Assembly (NCBI RefSeq): GCF_000156175.1
Contig: NZ_GG692710.1
Span: forward strand, 750,086-814,085
DNA: 64,000 bases
Source of the DNA: Collinsella intestinalis DSM 13280
Lineage (GTDB): Bacteria; Actinomycetota; Coriobacteriia; Coriobacteriales; Coriobacteriaceae
Direction of reading: 5' to 3'
Part shown: positions 7,977 to 17,147 of the stretch, piece by piece
How positions within the stretch are numbered: position 1 is the stretch's first letter
How the letters are laid out: each line of letters begins with the position of its first letter
Program-made: the position numbers and the translations under genes
Notes under the pieces: generated by a model
Told to the model about the DNA's origin: nothing
The model's database searches: none
What the model saw: the letters and a program-made list of their open reading frames with translations, nothing else

Positions 7977-8104
7977 GAGCTTTTTCGTATCGATTCCTGA
8001 ATCCGCCTGATATATAACGCTTCGCCCTCCTTAAAACCGCAGGATTCACTCGAGCAATGCGCTCCAGCTACTTTGTGATTCCTCAAATCGATACGAAAAA
8101 GCTC
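7977..8104 (-). repeat. 128-bp inverted-repeat element, copy 3 (inverted)
   Basis: Ends GAGCTTTTTCGTA and TACGAAAAAGCTC with arms continuing TCGATT/AATCGA. Read on the minus strand it aligns with copies 1 and 2: the first 22 bases equal copy 2, and CCTGCGGTTTT is at the same offset as in copy 1. It directly follows the stop of the DUF559-like gene. Confidence 0.85.
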
Positions 8105-8195
8105 ATCCAGTTCAAGCAGTTGATCCGGAATGCAGGGCAAATCGGTCGATATGAGGTTGGCGTCGGCCGATTTCCGAAGATTCACCATAGTCTCC

Positions 8196-8223
8196 TTGAC
8201 ATATGAGCATACGTTCATATAAT
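8196..8223 (+). promoter_or_regulatory. Consensus sigma-70 promoter of the metal-resistance operon
   Basis: TTGACA (8196-8201) and TATAAT (8218-8223) with 16-base spacing: a perfect -35 and -10, overlapped by the first operator. Confidence 0.9.
8201..8220. promoter_or_regulatory. ArsR/SmtB operator O1 (spacer/-10)
   Basis: ATATGAGCATACGTTCATAT is an imperfect 20-bp palindrome of the ATATGAAC-type half-sites bound by ArsR/SmtB repressors. It covers the spacer and part of the -10, so binding would block polymerase. Confidence 0.75.
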
Positions 8224-8237
8224 CATTTGTAGTAGAT

Positions 8238-8257
8238 ATATGATTATGTGTTCATAT
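8238..8257. promoter_or_regulatory. ArsR/SmtB operator O2 (leader)
   Basis: A second 20-bp palindrome with outer half-sites ATATGA/TCATAT, 37 bp centre-to-centre from O1 and ending just before the repressor gene's Shine-Dalgarno. Two sites suggest cooperative dimer binding. Confidence 0.65.
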
Positions 8258-8270
8258 GAAAGGAGGTACT

Positions 8271-8630
8271 ATGGATACCCATGAGAACCAGTGCGGCCTG
8301 AACGCCGACACGCCGGAGCGCGCTCTGGACGACGCCGCGGAGTCCCTCCCCGAGGAGGAGCTGCTCTACGACCTGGCCGACCTCTTCAAGGTCTTCAGCG
8401 ACACCACGCGCATCAAGATCCTCTACGCCCTCATGAACGATGAAAAGAGCGTCAACGAGATCGCCGAGAACCTCGGCGCCTCGCAATCCGCAGTCTCCCA
8501 CCAGCTGCGCATCCTCAAGCAGGCGCATCTGGTCAAATTCCGTCGCGACGGCCGCAACATCCACTACTCGCTCGCCGACGACCACGTCCTGACCATCCTC
8601 GACCAGGGCCTTACCCACATCTGCGAGTAA
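8271..8630 (+). CDS. ArsR/SmtB-family metal-sensing repressor
   Basis: A 119-residue protein; ATG 8271 chosen for AGGAGG at 8261-8266. The winged helix is SVNEIAENLGASQSAVSHQLRILKQAHLVKFRRDGRNIHYSL. The last helix shows the alpha-5 metal site of CzrA/SmtB: D-x-H in ADDHV, H eleven residues on, and E three residues later, suiting Zn, Cd or Co. No alpha-3 Cys pair (CxC) is present, so it is not an arsenic/CadC-type sensor. It should repress its own operon through O1 and O2 until metal binds. The HMA chaperone and P-type ATPase follow on the same strand. Confidence 0.92.
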   Translation: MDTHENQCGLNADTPERALDDAAESLPEEELLYDLADLFKVFSDTTRIKILYALMNDEKSVNEIAENLGASQSAVSHQLRILKQAHLVKFRRDGRNIHYSLADDHVLTILDQGLTHICE

Positions 8631-8636
8631 CCCCCA

Positions 8637-8667
8637 CCTCAATGTAGGGACTGTCCCTACATTGAGG
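8637..8667. repeat. 31-bp perfect palindrome, copy 1
   Basis: CCTCAATGTAGGGAC, one central T, then the exact complement. It lies in the operon gap between the repressor and HMA genes and would form a strong 15-bp hairpin in the mRNA. A second, slightly diverged copy is at 25587-25617. Confidence 0.85.
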
Positions 8668-8733
8668 AACCGCGAGCAAGCGTCCACCCGGACGGTCTCG
8701 ATAGTCTTCCCAACCAACCGAAAGGACCCCATC

Positions 8734-8952
8734 ATGCGTAAGGTTTTCAAGCTCGACGAGATCGACTGCGCCGTCTGCGCCGGCAAGCTCGAAGACGCCA
8801 TCAAGAAGCTCGACGGCGTGCAGGACGCCAAGATCAACTTCCTCACCCAGAAGCTCACCCTCGAGGCCGCCGACGAGGACTTCGACGCCGTGCTCGACGC
8901 CGTGGTCAAGCTCACCGCCGAGGTCGAGCCCGACTGCGAGATCCTGCGCTAA
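8734..8952 (+). CDS. Free-standing heavy-metal-associated (HMA) domain protein
   Basis: A 72-residue ferredoxin-like HMA domain; ATG 8734 with AAAGGA at 8720-8725. The metal-binding loop is IDCAVCAGKLE (CxxC), followed by the usual LDGVQDAKINFLTQKLTLEA. Many Zn/Cd/Cu ATPases carry this domain at their N-terminus. The ATPase encoded 127 bases downstream has none, so this protein probably acts in trans as its metal chaperone or regulatory domain. Confidence 0.9.
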   Translation: MRKVFKLDEIDCAVCAGKLEDAIKKLDGVQDAKINFLTQKLTLEAADEDFDAVLDAVVKLTAEVEPDCEILR

Positions 8953-9079
8953 GACGCACGCGCTGCCCGACGCCCGCCGACGGCGCTGAGCGAACTGCGC
9001 GGTCACCGACCGCCCGCCCAGCCCGCACAGATACCTGTGATTCGCCGACGACCGGCGAGCCCCATCGATTGGACCATTC

Positions 9080-11008
<1,929 letters not shown>

Positions 11009-11040
11009 CGACGCGAGAACACGCCCGCATCACCCATATG

Positions 11041-11070
11041 ACGCCCCGTCGATCCCGACGGGGCGTTTTG
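11041..11070 (+). terminator. Rho-independent terminator of the metal operon
   Basis: GCCCCGTCG / CGACGGGGC with a four-base loop, followed by TTTT, 32 bases after the ATPase stop codon. Confidence 0.9.
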
Positions 11071-11214
11071 CATCGTGGGAGGCCGAGTCAGGCCGGCAAA
11101 CCGCTTTTCGCGAGCACGGCGCCCCTCGTCGAGGGCGCTCGCCCGCCGGCTCCCAGCCATGGCATAATGGTCAATTTGAACACCGATGACGCCCAAATCA
11201 CGATGGGAGCACCC

Positions 11215-12450
11215 GTGACACCGAGTACTCGCACCGACACCCCGGTCGCACCCGCCGCGCCTCAGGACACCGTCCACCTCACCCCGTACGCGCTGCTGTG
11301 CATCGGCCTGCTCATCGCGCTCGGGTTCTCACTCGGCTGCTCCGAGTTCATCGTGATCGGCATCCAACCCGAGATCGCGCGTGATTTCGGCGTTCCACTT
11401 TCCCAAGCGGGTATGCTCATGAGCGCGTTCTCCATCACCTACGCCATCGCAACGCCCGTGTTGGCCCTCAGCACCGGCCGCATCCCCCACCGCACGCTGT
11501 TGATCGGCTACTCCGTCCTATTTTGCGCTGGCAACAGCGCCGCGGTGCTCGCCACGAGCTTCGAGATGCTGCTTGCGGCCCGCGTGCTCATCGGCCTGGT
11601 CTCGGGCGCCCTACTCGCCATCGGCGCGACCTACATCCCCGAGCTCGCCGGCATGAAGCGCATCTCGATCTGCATCTCGCTCGTATACGCCGCGTTCTCC
11701 ATCGCCATGGTCATCTCCACCTCGGCGGGCAAGTTCATCGCCGCCACCTGGGAGTGGCACTACGCCGTCATCGGCACGCTCGTCATGTCCCTCGTCGTGT
11801 GTGCGGCGCTCATCCTCGTGCTGCCCCGCACCGGCGCGACCGATATCCCGGCCACCGCACGCGAGCAGATGCCGCTCCTGCGCGACCCGCGCATCATCGC
11901 CGGAACCGCCATCTTCATGTTCGGCGTGGGCTCCATCTACGTGTTCTACGGCTACGTAACGCCCTACCTCGAGAACATCCTCGGCATGGGAACCCTCGAG
12001 GCGAGCGGCGCGCTCATGGCGTACGGCGGCATGTGCTTCGCCTCCAACCTGCTCAGCGGCTGGTGCGACGCGCGCTTCGGCGTGAAGACCATGCTCGTGA
12101 GCTTTCCGATCCAGGCAGTCTTGCTCTTCGGCCTCTGGGCGGTCGGCCCCGCCATGCCCTGGGCCCTCGCGATCATCCTCGGCATCGCCCTCACCATGTA
12201 CGTGGTGAGCACGCCGTGCATCTCGCTGTTCATGACCACCGCCGCCGAGGAGTACCCGCAGGCACTCACGCTGGCAAGCTCGCTGGAGCCCACGGCGTTC
12301 AACGTGGGCATCGCCTTCGGCACCGCCGTGGGCGGCGCGGTCATCTCCGGGCCCGGCATGCCGTACGTGGGCCTGGTGGGCGCTGCGTTCTCGCTCGTCG
12401 CATGGGCGCTCGCGGCGCTCACCGTGCGCCTCGCCACCAAACGGCGGTAA
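11215..12450 (+). CDS. MFS transporter, DHA1 (AraJ/sugar-efflux-like) family
   Basis: A 411-residue, 12-helix major facilitator. GTG 11215 is preferred because GGGAG lies seven bases upstream; an in-frame ATG at 11167 lies within what looks like a -10 (CATAAT, 11163-11168). N-terminal half: GCSEFIVIGIQPEIARDFGVPLSQAGMLMSAF and GRIPHRTLL; the loop after helix 5 carries PELAGMKR, features of the arabinose/drug efflux subgroup of DHA1. These proteins export sugars, amino-acid-like compounds or drugs with proton exchange; the substrate is not predictable. The gene is a single unit between a terminator and a tandem-repeat region, convergent with glyA. Confidence 0.85.
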   Translation: MTPSTRTDTPVAPAAPQDTVHLTPYALLCIGLLIALGFSLGCSEFIVIGIQPEIARDFGVPLSQAGMLMSAFSITYAIATPVLALSTGRIPHRTLLIGYSVLFCAGNSAAVLATSFEMLLAARVLIGLVSGALLAIGATYIPELAGMKRISICISLVYAAFSIAMVISTSAGKFIAATWEWHYAVIGTLVMSLVVCAALILVLPRTGATDIPATAREQMPLLRDPRIIAGTAIFMFGVGSIYVFYGYVTPYLENILGMGTLEASGALMAYGGMCFASNLLSGWCDARFGVKTMLVSFPIQAVLLFGLWAVGPAMPWALAIILGIALTMYVVSTPCISLFMTTAAEEYPQALTLASSLEPTAFNVGIAFGTAVGGAVISGPGMPYVGLVGAAFSLVAWALAALTVRLATKRR

Positions 12451-12461
12451 GAGCCTAGGCT

Positions 12462-12599
12462 GCAGAGACGTCCGCGGCGGCGGCAGGGACCTCGGCGGCG
12501 GCGGACGTCCCGACAGCGGCAGGGACCTCGGCTGTCGAGACGTCCCAGTAGCGGTGGACGTCCCAACAGCAGCGGAGACCTCGACAGCAGCGAAGACCC
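12462..12599. repeat. Intergenic ~18-bp tandem repeat (about 8 degenerate units)
   Basis: Between the convergent MFS and glyA genes. Units of about 18 bp vary around GCGGMGACGTCCCGACAGC (M = A/C). No gene is seen in it. Some units form GACGTC palindromes, so it may also act as a termination region for both genes. Confidence 0.7.
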
Positions 12600-12601
12600 G
12601 G

Positions 12602-13864
12602 CTACGCCATCCCCGGATACAGCGGATGCGCCTCGAGCAGGGTTTCCACGCGCTTGCGCACGCACATGCGCTCCCTCGCGTCTTGCGGAGCAAACACCAC
12701 GCGCGCGATAAGGCCGCCGATCTCATGAAACTCCTCGGCCGTGAAGCCACGCGTAGTGGCCGCGGCAGACCCCACGCGGATGCCGCTCGTCACAAACGGG
12801 GAACGCGTCTCACCGGGAATCGAGTTCTTGTTGACGGTGAGCCCCACCGCATCGAGCAGCGTCTCGGCATCCTTGCCCGAGATGCCCGCGGCCGTGAGAT
12901 CGACCAGACACAGGTGGTTATCGGTCCCACCGGACACGAGTCGCAGGCCGCCTGCCGCCATCCCCTCGCCAAGTGCCGCGGCGTTCTCGACCACATGGTC
13001 GATATACGCCTTGAACTCGGGGCGCAGGGCCTCGCCGAATGCCACCGCCTTACCCGCGATCACATGCATGAGCGGGCCGCCCTGCGTGCCCGGAAACACC
13101 GCCTTGTCGATGGCGCGAGCCAGGTCGTCGTCATTGGTGAGGATAAAGCCGCCGCGCGGACCGCGCAAGGTCTTGTGGCTCGTCGAGGTAACGACATCGG
13201 CATGCGGAAAGGGCGAGGGATGCGCGCCCGTCGCAACCAAGCCGGCGATATGCGCCATGTCCACCATGAGACAGGCGCCCACGCCATGCGCGATGGCTGC
13301 GATGCGCTCAAAATCGATAGTGCGCGCGTAGGCGGAGGCGCCAGCCACGATCAGCGCCGGGTGCTCGGCCTCGGCCAGGCGCTCGAGCTCGTCATAGTCG
13401 ATGATCTCAGTCTCGAGAGACAGGCCGTAGGGAACGAAGTTATACAGCTTGCCCGAGAAGTTCACCGGGCTGCCGTGGGTGAGATGGCCGCCATGGTCGA
13501 GGCTCATGCCGAGGATCGTGTCGCCAGGCTTCACAAGGGCCGCGTAGGCCGCCAGATTGGCGTTTGCGCCGCAGTAGGGCTGCACATTGGCATGCTTGCA
13601 CCCGAACAGCCTGCAAGCGCGCTCGCGGGCCAGATCCTCCACCACGTCGACCTGCTCGCATCCGCCGTAGTAACGATGCGCGGGGTAGCCTTCGGCATAC
13701 TTGTTGGTGAGCACGCTGCCCACTGCCTCGAGCACGGCCGGACTGGTGAAATTCTCGGAGGCGATGAGTTCGATGCTTCGACGCTCGCGGGTGAGCTCCC
13801 CCTGGATCGCCTGCGCGATGGCGGGGTCGCGGTCGAAAAGCACGCGGGACGGGGATTCAAACAT
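12602..13864 (-). CDS. glyA: Serine hydroxymethyltransferase
   Basis: A 420-residue PLP enzyme converting serine and tetrahydrofolate to glycine and 5,10-methylene-THF, the main one-carbon source. ATG 13864 with ACGGAG upstream is preferred over a longer open frame. The PLP lysine is in [14 protein letters not shown]; family blocks include [47 protein letters not shown] and [11 protein letters not shown]. Length is normal. It is a monocistronic unit, convergent with the MFS gene. The ~120-base leader is GC-rich and can fold, but no known riboswitch was recognised. Confidence 0.97.
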   Translation of the reverse strand: MFESPSRVLFDRDPAIAQAIQGELTRERRSIELIASENFTSPAVLEAVGSVLTNKYAEGYPAHRYYGGCEQVDVVEDLARERACRLFGCKHANVQPYCGANANLAAYAALVKPGDTILGMSLDHGGHLTHGSPVNFSGKLYNFVPYGLSLETEIIDYDELERLAEAEHPALIVAGASAYARTIDFERIAAIAHGVGACLMVDMAHIAGLVATGAHPSPFPHADVVTSTSHKTLRGPRGGFILTNDDDLARAIDKAVFPGTQGGPLMHVIAGKAVAFGEALRPEFKAYIDHVVENAAALGEGMAAGGLRLVSGGTDNHLCLVDLTAAGISGKDAETLLDAVGLTVNKNSIPGETRSPFVTSGIRVGSAAATTRGFTAEEFHEIGGLIARVVFAPQDARERMCVRKRVETLLEAHPLYPGMA

Positions 13865-14113
13865 GTGGGTCTCCGTTCTTGTGATGTTCACGGCCGCCGG
13901 CCGGATTCGCCGCACATGGCAGACGGCTCGCGGCAGCCGTAATGTCATATCCTGAGTAACGTTTTGCTTCTGCCCAAAAGACTATGCTTGTAAACGTCGT
14001 GGGCGGCCAAAGGCACTCGCGCATCGGGAAATGCTCGACCAGCCCGGACAAGGACATGCACGGAAAACAAAATGCCCGAGCCACGACGGCCATAAGCACG
14101 ACCGGAAAACAAA
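13865..14113. other. glyA leader and decayed terminator duplication
   Basis: A 249-bp stretch without genes. It holds the glyA leader on the minus strand. CGGAAAACAAAATGCCCGAG(CC) occurs at 14061-14082 and again at 14103-14124 inside the FKBP-gene terminator, so half of a terminator has been tandemly copied 42 bp away. Confidence 0.5.
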
Positions 14114-14140
14114 ATGCCCGAGCCTCAAGGGCCCGGGCAT
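14114..14140 (-). terminator. Terminator of the FKBP gene
   Basis: ATGCCCGAGCC (14114-14124) pairs with GGCCCGGGCAT (14130-14140); on the minus strand the stem is followed by TTTTG. Confidence 0.8.
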
Positions 14141-14166
14141 CCCATTTCATCTGTGCGAGAGCGGCG

Positions 14167-14595
14167 TTACTCCACGACCTCGACGAGCTCGATATCGAAG
14201 TTGAGGTCGCAGCCGGCCAGCTCGTGGTTGGCGTCGAGCTTGACGCCCTCGGGCGAGACCTCGACGACCGTCACGGGCACGGGCATACCGCCAGGCCCCT
14301 GCAGGAAGAGCTTCATGCCGACCTCGATCTTCTCGAAATCCGGCACCTGGTCGGCCGGGAAGAAGAGGATCATATCCTCGGAGCGCTCGCCATAAGCCTC
14401 GGCAGCCGGGATGTGGACGGTCTTCTTCTCGCCCACCTCCATGTCGAGCACGGCGGCGTCGAAGCCCTTGATCATCTGGCCGGCGCCGGCCACGAACTCG
14501 ATGGGCTCGCCGCGATCGTAGCTGGAATCGAACTGGGTGCCGTCGTCGAGCGTGCCGCGGTAGTGGGCCTTGACCGTCTTACCCTGGTTGGACAT
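14167..14595 (-). CDS. FKBP-type peptidyl-prolyl isomerase, SlyD-like
   Basis: A 142-residue cytoplasmic isomerase that catalyses cis-trans proline isomerisation and chaperones folding. The second ATG (14595) is chosen because GAGG lies six bases upstream; the ATG two codons earlier abuts it. FKBP core: VKAHYRGTLDDGTQFDSS, then GQMIKGFDAAVLDMEVGEKKTV. An insert-in-flap region follows (AEAYGERSEDMILFFPADQV), as in SlyD. The His/Cys-rich metal-binding tail of E. coli SlyD is absent. It is followed by its own terminator. Confidence 0.9.
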   Translation of the reverse strand: MSNQGKTVKAHYRGTLDDGTQFDSSYDRGEPIEFVAGAGQMIKGFDAAVLDMEVGEKKTVHIPAAEAYGERSEDMILFFPADQVPDFEKIEVGMKLFLQGPGGMPVPVTVVEVSPEGVKLDANHELAGCDLNFDIELVEVVE

Positions 14596-14717
14596 GTGCA
14601 TCCTCTTTCTATCGTTGTGGCCCCGCCTGGATGGAGGCGGAAAGCTTCTGAGATTGCCGAAACGAGCGCGTTCTGCCCGCCGGCACGTGGAACCACTATA
14701 CCCGAGCGCGTGGAAGC

Positions 14718-15992
14718 TTAAGCCCTCGCCTCGCCCTTCTTCTCCTGCGGGAGCACCAGGTTCAAGATGATGCCCACGAGCGTGGAGGTCGCCATGCCGG
14801 GCAGGGTGTAGTCGCCCAGCGGGATGGCGATGCCGGAGGTCTCCATGCCCACACCCAGGATGATCACGACGGAGGCTATCATGAGGTTGCGGTTGACGTC
14901 GAAGTCGACGCCGTTTGACACGAGCATGCGCAGGCCGTTGGAGGCGATGAGGCCGAACAGCAGCAGGCACACGCCGCCCATGACCGGGCTGGGGATGGAG
15001 TTGATGAGCGCGGCGAGCTTGGGGCACAGGCCGCCGACGATGAGCGCGAATCCACCGGCATACCAGAAGATCTGGGTCGAATACACGCGCGTGACGCTCA
15101 TGACGCCGATGTTCTCGGCATACGTGGTGGTGGGAGGACCGCCGAGGAAGCCCGAGATCATGGTGGACAGACCGTCGCCGGCGAGCGAACGCGGCAACAA
15201 CGGGCGATAATCCTTGTCGACGATCTCGCCCACGGCGAGCAGGTGACCGATGTGCTCGATGACCGTCACAACGGCGACCGGCGCAATCAGCGCAATAGCG
15301 CCCATGTCGAACTTGGGAAAGCTCACGTTGGGCAGACCGACCCATGCGGCCTCGGCGATGGGCGCGAAATCGACCATGCCAAAGGCGATGGCGACCGCGT
15401 ACCCCACGACGATGGCAAGCAGGACCGGCACCGTGCCGACGATGCCGCCACGGCCGGAGAAAATCACGGCCGCGAGCAGGGTGATGGCGGCCACGATGGC
15501 GCCCTGCGGGTTGAAAACCGATGCTCCCGCAGCGTCGGTGCCCATGAAGGCCATGTTTGCGGCGGTGGCCGAGAGCCCCACGCCAATGACCACCATGACC
15601 GAGGCGACGAGCACGGGCGGCAGCAGGCGGTCGAGCCAGCCGGTGCCGACGAACTTGATGATGCCAGCCACCACCAGGAACACCGCACCGGCGACAATCA
15701 CGCCGGACATGGCCGCATCGAGCCCCTGTGTGGCGCCGACCGCGATGATGGGGCTGATGAAGGCGAATGAACTGCCCAAGTAGCTGGGGATCTTATTACC
15801 GGTGACGAGCAGGTAGCAGATGGTGCCGATGCCCGAGCACATGATGGCGACATTGGGGTCGAGGCCGGTCAGCACGGGCACGAGCACCGTAGAGCCGAAC
15901 ATGCTCATCATGTGCTGGATGCCCAGCGGGATGGCGCGGGCGGGCGAGACTCGGTCATCGACGCCGATGACCTCGCGCTCATGGTGACTCAT
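14718..15992 (-). CDS. uraA: Uracil permease (NCS2 family)
   Basis: A 424-residue inner-membrane uracil:proton symporter of 14 helices. ATG 15992 with GAAAGGAG upstream. Diagnostic blocks: IPLGIQHMMSMFGSTVLVPVLTGL at helix 1, and GGPPTTTYAENIGVMSVTRV, which carries the NCS2 signature and substrate glutamate. It allows pyrimidine salvage; no other pyrimidine gene is adjacent. Xanthine permeases have a different signature motif, so uracil is the likely substrate. Confidence 0.93.
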   Translation of the reverse strand: MSHHEREVIGVDDRVSPARAIPLGIQHMMSMFGSTVLVPVLTGLDPNVAIMCSGIGTICYLLVTGNKIPSYLGSSFAFISPIIAVGATQGLDAAMSGVIVAGAVFLVVAGIIKFVGTGWLDRLLPPVLVASVMVVIGVGLSATAANMAFMGTDAAGASVFNPQGAIVAAITLLAAVIFSGRGGIVGTVPVLLAIVVGYAVAIAFGMVDFAPIAEAAWVGLPNVSFPKFDMGAIALIAPVAVVTVIEHIGHLLAVGEIVDKDYRPLLPRSLAGDGLSTMISGFLGGPPTTTYAENIGVMSVTRVYSTQIFWYAGGFALIVGGLCPKLAALINSIPSPVMGGVCLLLFGLIASNGLRMLVSNGVDFDVNRNLMIASVVIILGVGMETSGIAIPLGDYTLPGMATSTLVGIILNLVLPQEKKGEARA

Positions 15993-16141
15993 GGGCGCTC
16001 CTTTCGATTGGTGACATTCGGTCTATGGTACCGTGTTGGACGCCCCATGGGCGAACAATTCCCCACGGGAGCACATCTTGGTCGGCAGGTCTTTACGAAC
16101 GGGACCGCAGTGTCGCAGATCAGCGAAAGGAGTCCGCAACG

Positions 16142-16906
16142 ATGGGCGCAGGCATCATCCTCAACGTTGACGGACTCGAGATTCCCGTGAGCGTCGTCCG
16201 CAAACGCGTGAAAAACCTCAACTTGCGCGTTCGCGCGGACGGGACCGTCACGCTCAGCATCCCGCAGCATCTACCGCTCGCCCGCGCACAAGAGTTCCTC
16301 GAACGCAAGGGCAACTGGATCGCCGAGCGCGTCCGCCACAACATCGAGCGCAGGCCCTCGCCGGACTTTGCCGGCGAGCTGCCCAACCGCATACCGCTCT
16401 GGGGAAAGCTCGTCCCACGCGACTCCATTCACGCGAACTCAGGTCAGGCCGTCGGCGGGCAGGGTGCCGGCGGTCGGGCGATCCCCGGTCAGGCCGCTTC
16501 TGGCCGGGACGCTGGCGATCAGGGCGCCCCTGGTCAAACCACCATAGATCAAGCCGCCCTCGACGAGCTCTACCGCACCGAAGTGCTGCGCGCGCTGCCC
16601 GATGTGGTCGAGCGCATGGAGGCCCGCATCGGCGTCCATGCGACGCGTTGGAGCGTTCGCGTGATGAAAACACGCTGGGGTTCGTGCACGCCGAAAACCG
16701 GCGCAATCCGCATCAACGCCCGACTGGCCGCCTATCCGCCCGAGTGCCTGGAGTTCGTGGTGGCGCACGAGCTCGTGCACCTTCTGGAGCCGAGCCACAA
16801 CGCCCGCTTCCACACCCTGCTCGATGAATTCTGCCCGGACAATCGGGGCATTGCTCGACGGCTCAAACAACAGCCCATCTCGAGCGAACGTGATGCAATC
16901 GAGTGA
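16142..16906 (+). CDS. YgjP/DUF45-family zinc metalloprotein with tandem-repeat insert
   Basis: A 254-residue protein; ATG 16142 chosen for AAAGGAG. The C-terminal SprT/M48-like fold has MKTRWGSCTPKTGAIRINARL, then the HExxH zinc motif AHELVHLLEPSHNARFH (H209, E210, H213, third ligand probably H219). The family has been annotated as predicted metal-dependent hydrolase; E. coli YgjP was linked to UTP pyrophosphatase activity. The N-terminal domain (1-95) is typical. Residues 101-140 are replaced by eight G-(Q/R)-x-x-x pentapeptides of low complexity that are not part of the family and are probably a flexible linker. Stop codon is TGA. Confidence 0.8.
   Translation: MGAGIILNVDGLEIPVSVVRKRVKNLNLRVRADGTVTLSIPQHLPLARAQEFLERKGNWIAERVRHNIERRPSPDFAGELPNRIPLWGKLVPRDSIHANSGQAVGGQGAGGRAIPGQAASGRDAGDQGAPGQTTIDQAALDELYRTEVLRALPDVVERMEARIGVHATRWSVRVMKTRWGSCTPKTGAIRINARLAAYPPECLEFVVAHELVHLLEPSHNARFHTLLDEFCPDNRGIARRLKQQPISSERDAIE
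16442..16561 (+). repeat. 15-bp tandem repeat x8 in the DUF45 gene
   Basis: Eight in-frame 15-bp units, consensus GGTCAGGCCGCCGGC, encode pentapeptides GQAVG, GQGAG, GRAIP, GQAAS, GRDAG, DQGAP, GQTTI, DQAAL. Divergence increases toward the 3' end, suggesting older units there. Confidence 0.85.
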
Positions 16907-17147
16907 CAACGACACCGGTCGGCTGATCCCCGTGTAAAAGGTCGATACCAAGAAACGCTCCGATCCGCCTTGCATTGCCAGGCAAAAGCATGCGCAATTC
17001 CTCCGAAGAAAATGGTGAATGCATGCATTATGGAGGAGCTCCATCTCGATACCAGTACGGTCAGTTTTTTGACAGGTGGACAACGACACCATCAGAACGC
17101 GTTTTCGGTATGGTCACCGTGGGACCCCACTGAAACGGAGATGAGGC
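16907..17147. other. Intergenic leader of the AbiEi-like gene
   Basis: A 241-bp stretch of lower GC without genes. TTGACA occurs within TTTTTTGACAGGTGG just after 17070 and could be a -35, but no good -10 lies at the right distance. Confidence 0.35.

Noticed and set aside
7958-8110. Copies of the 127-bp element as ordinary Rho-independent terminators
   Set aside because: The T-run lies inside the paired arm and ~100 bases separate the arms, unlike a terminator; the idea is kept only as a secondary possibility.
13865-13990. Riboswitch (THF, glycine or SAM) before glyA
   Set aside because: The leader is GC-rich and foldable, but none of the conserved cores of those classes was recognised.
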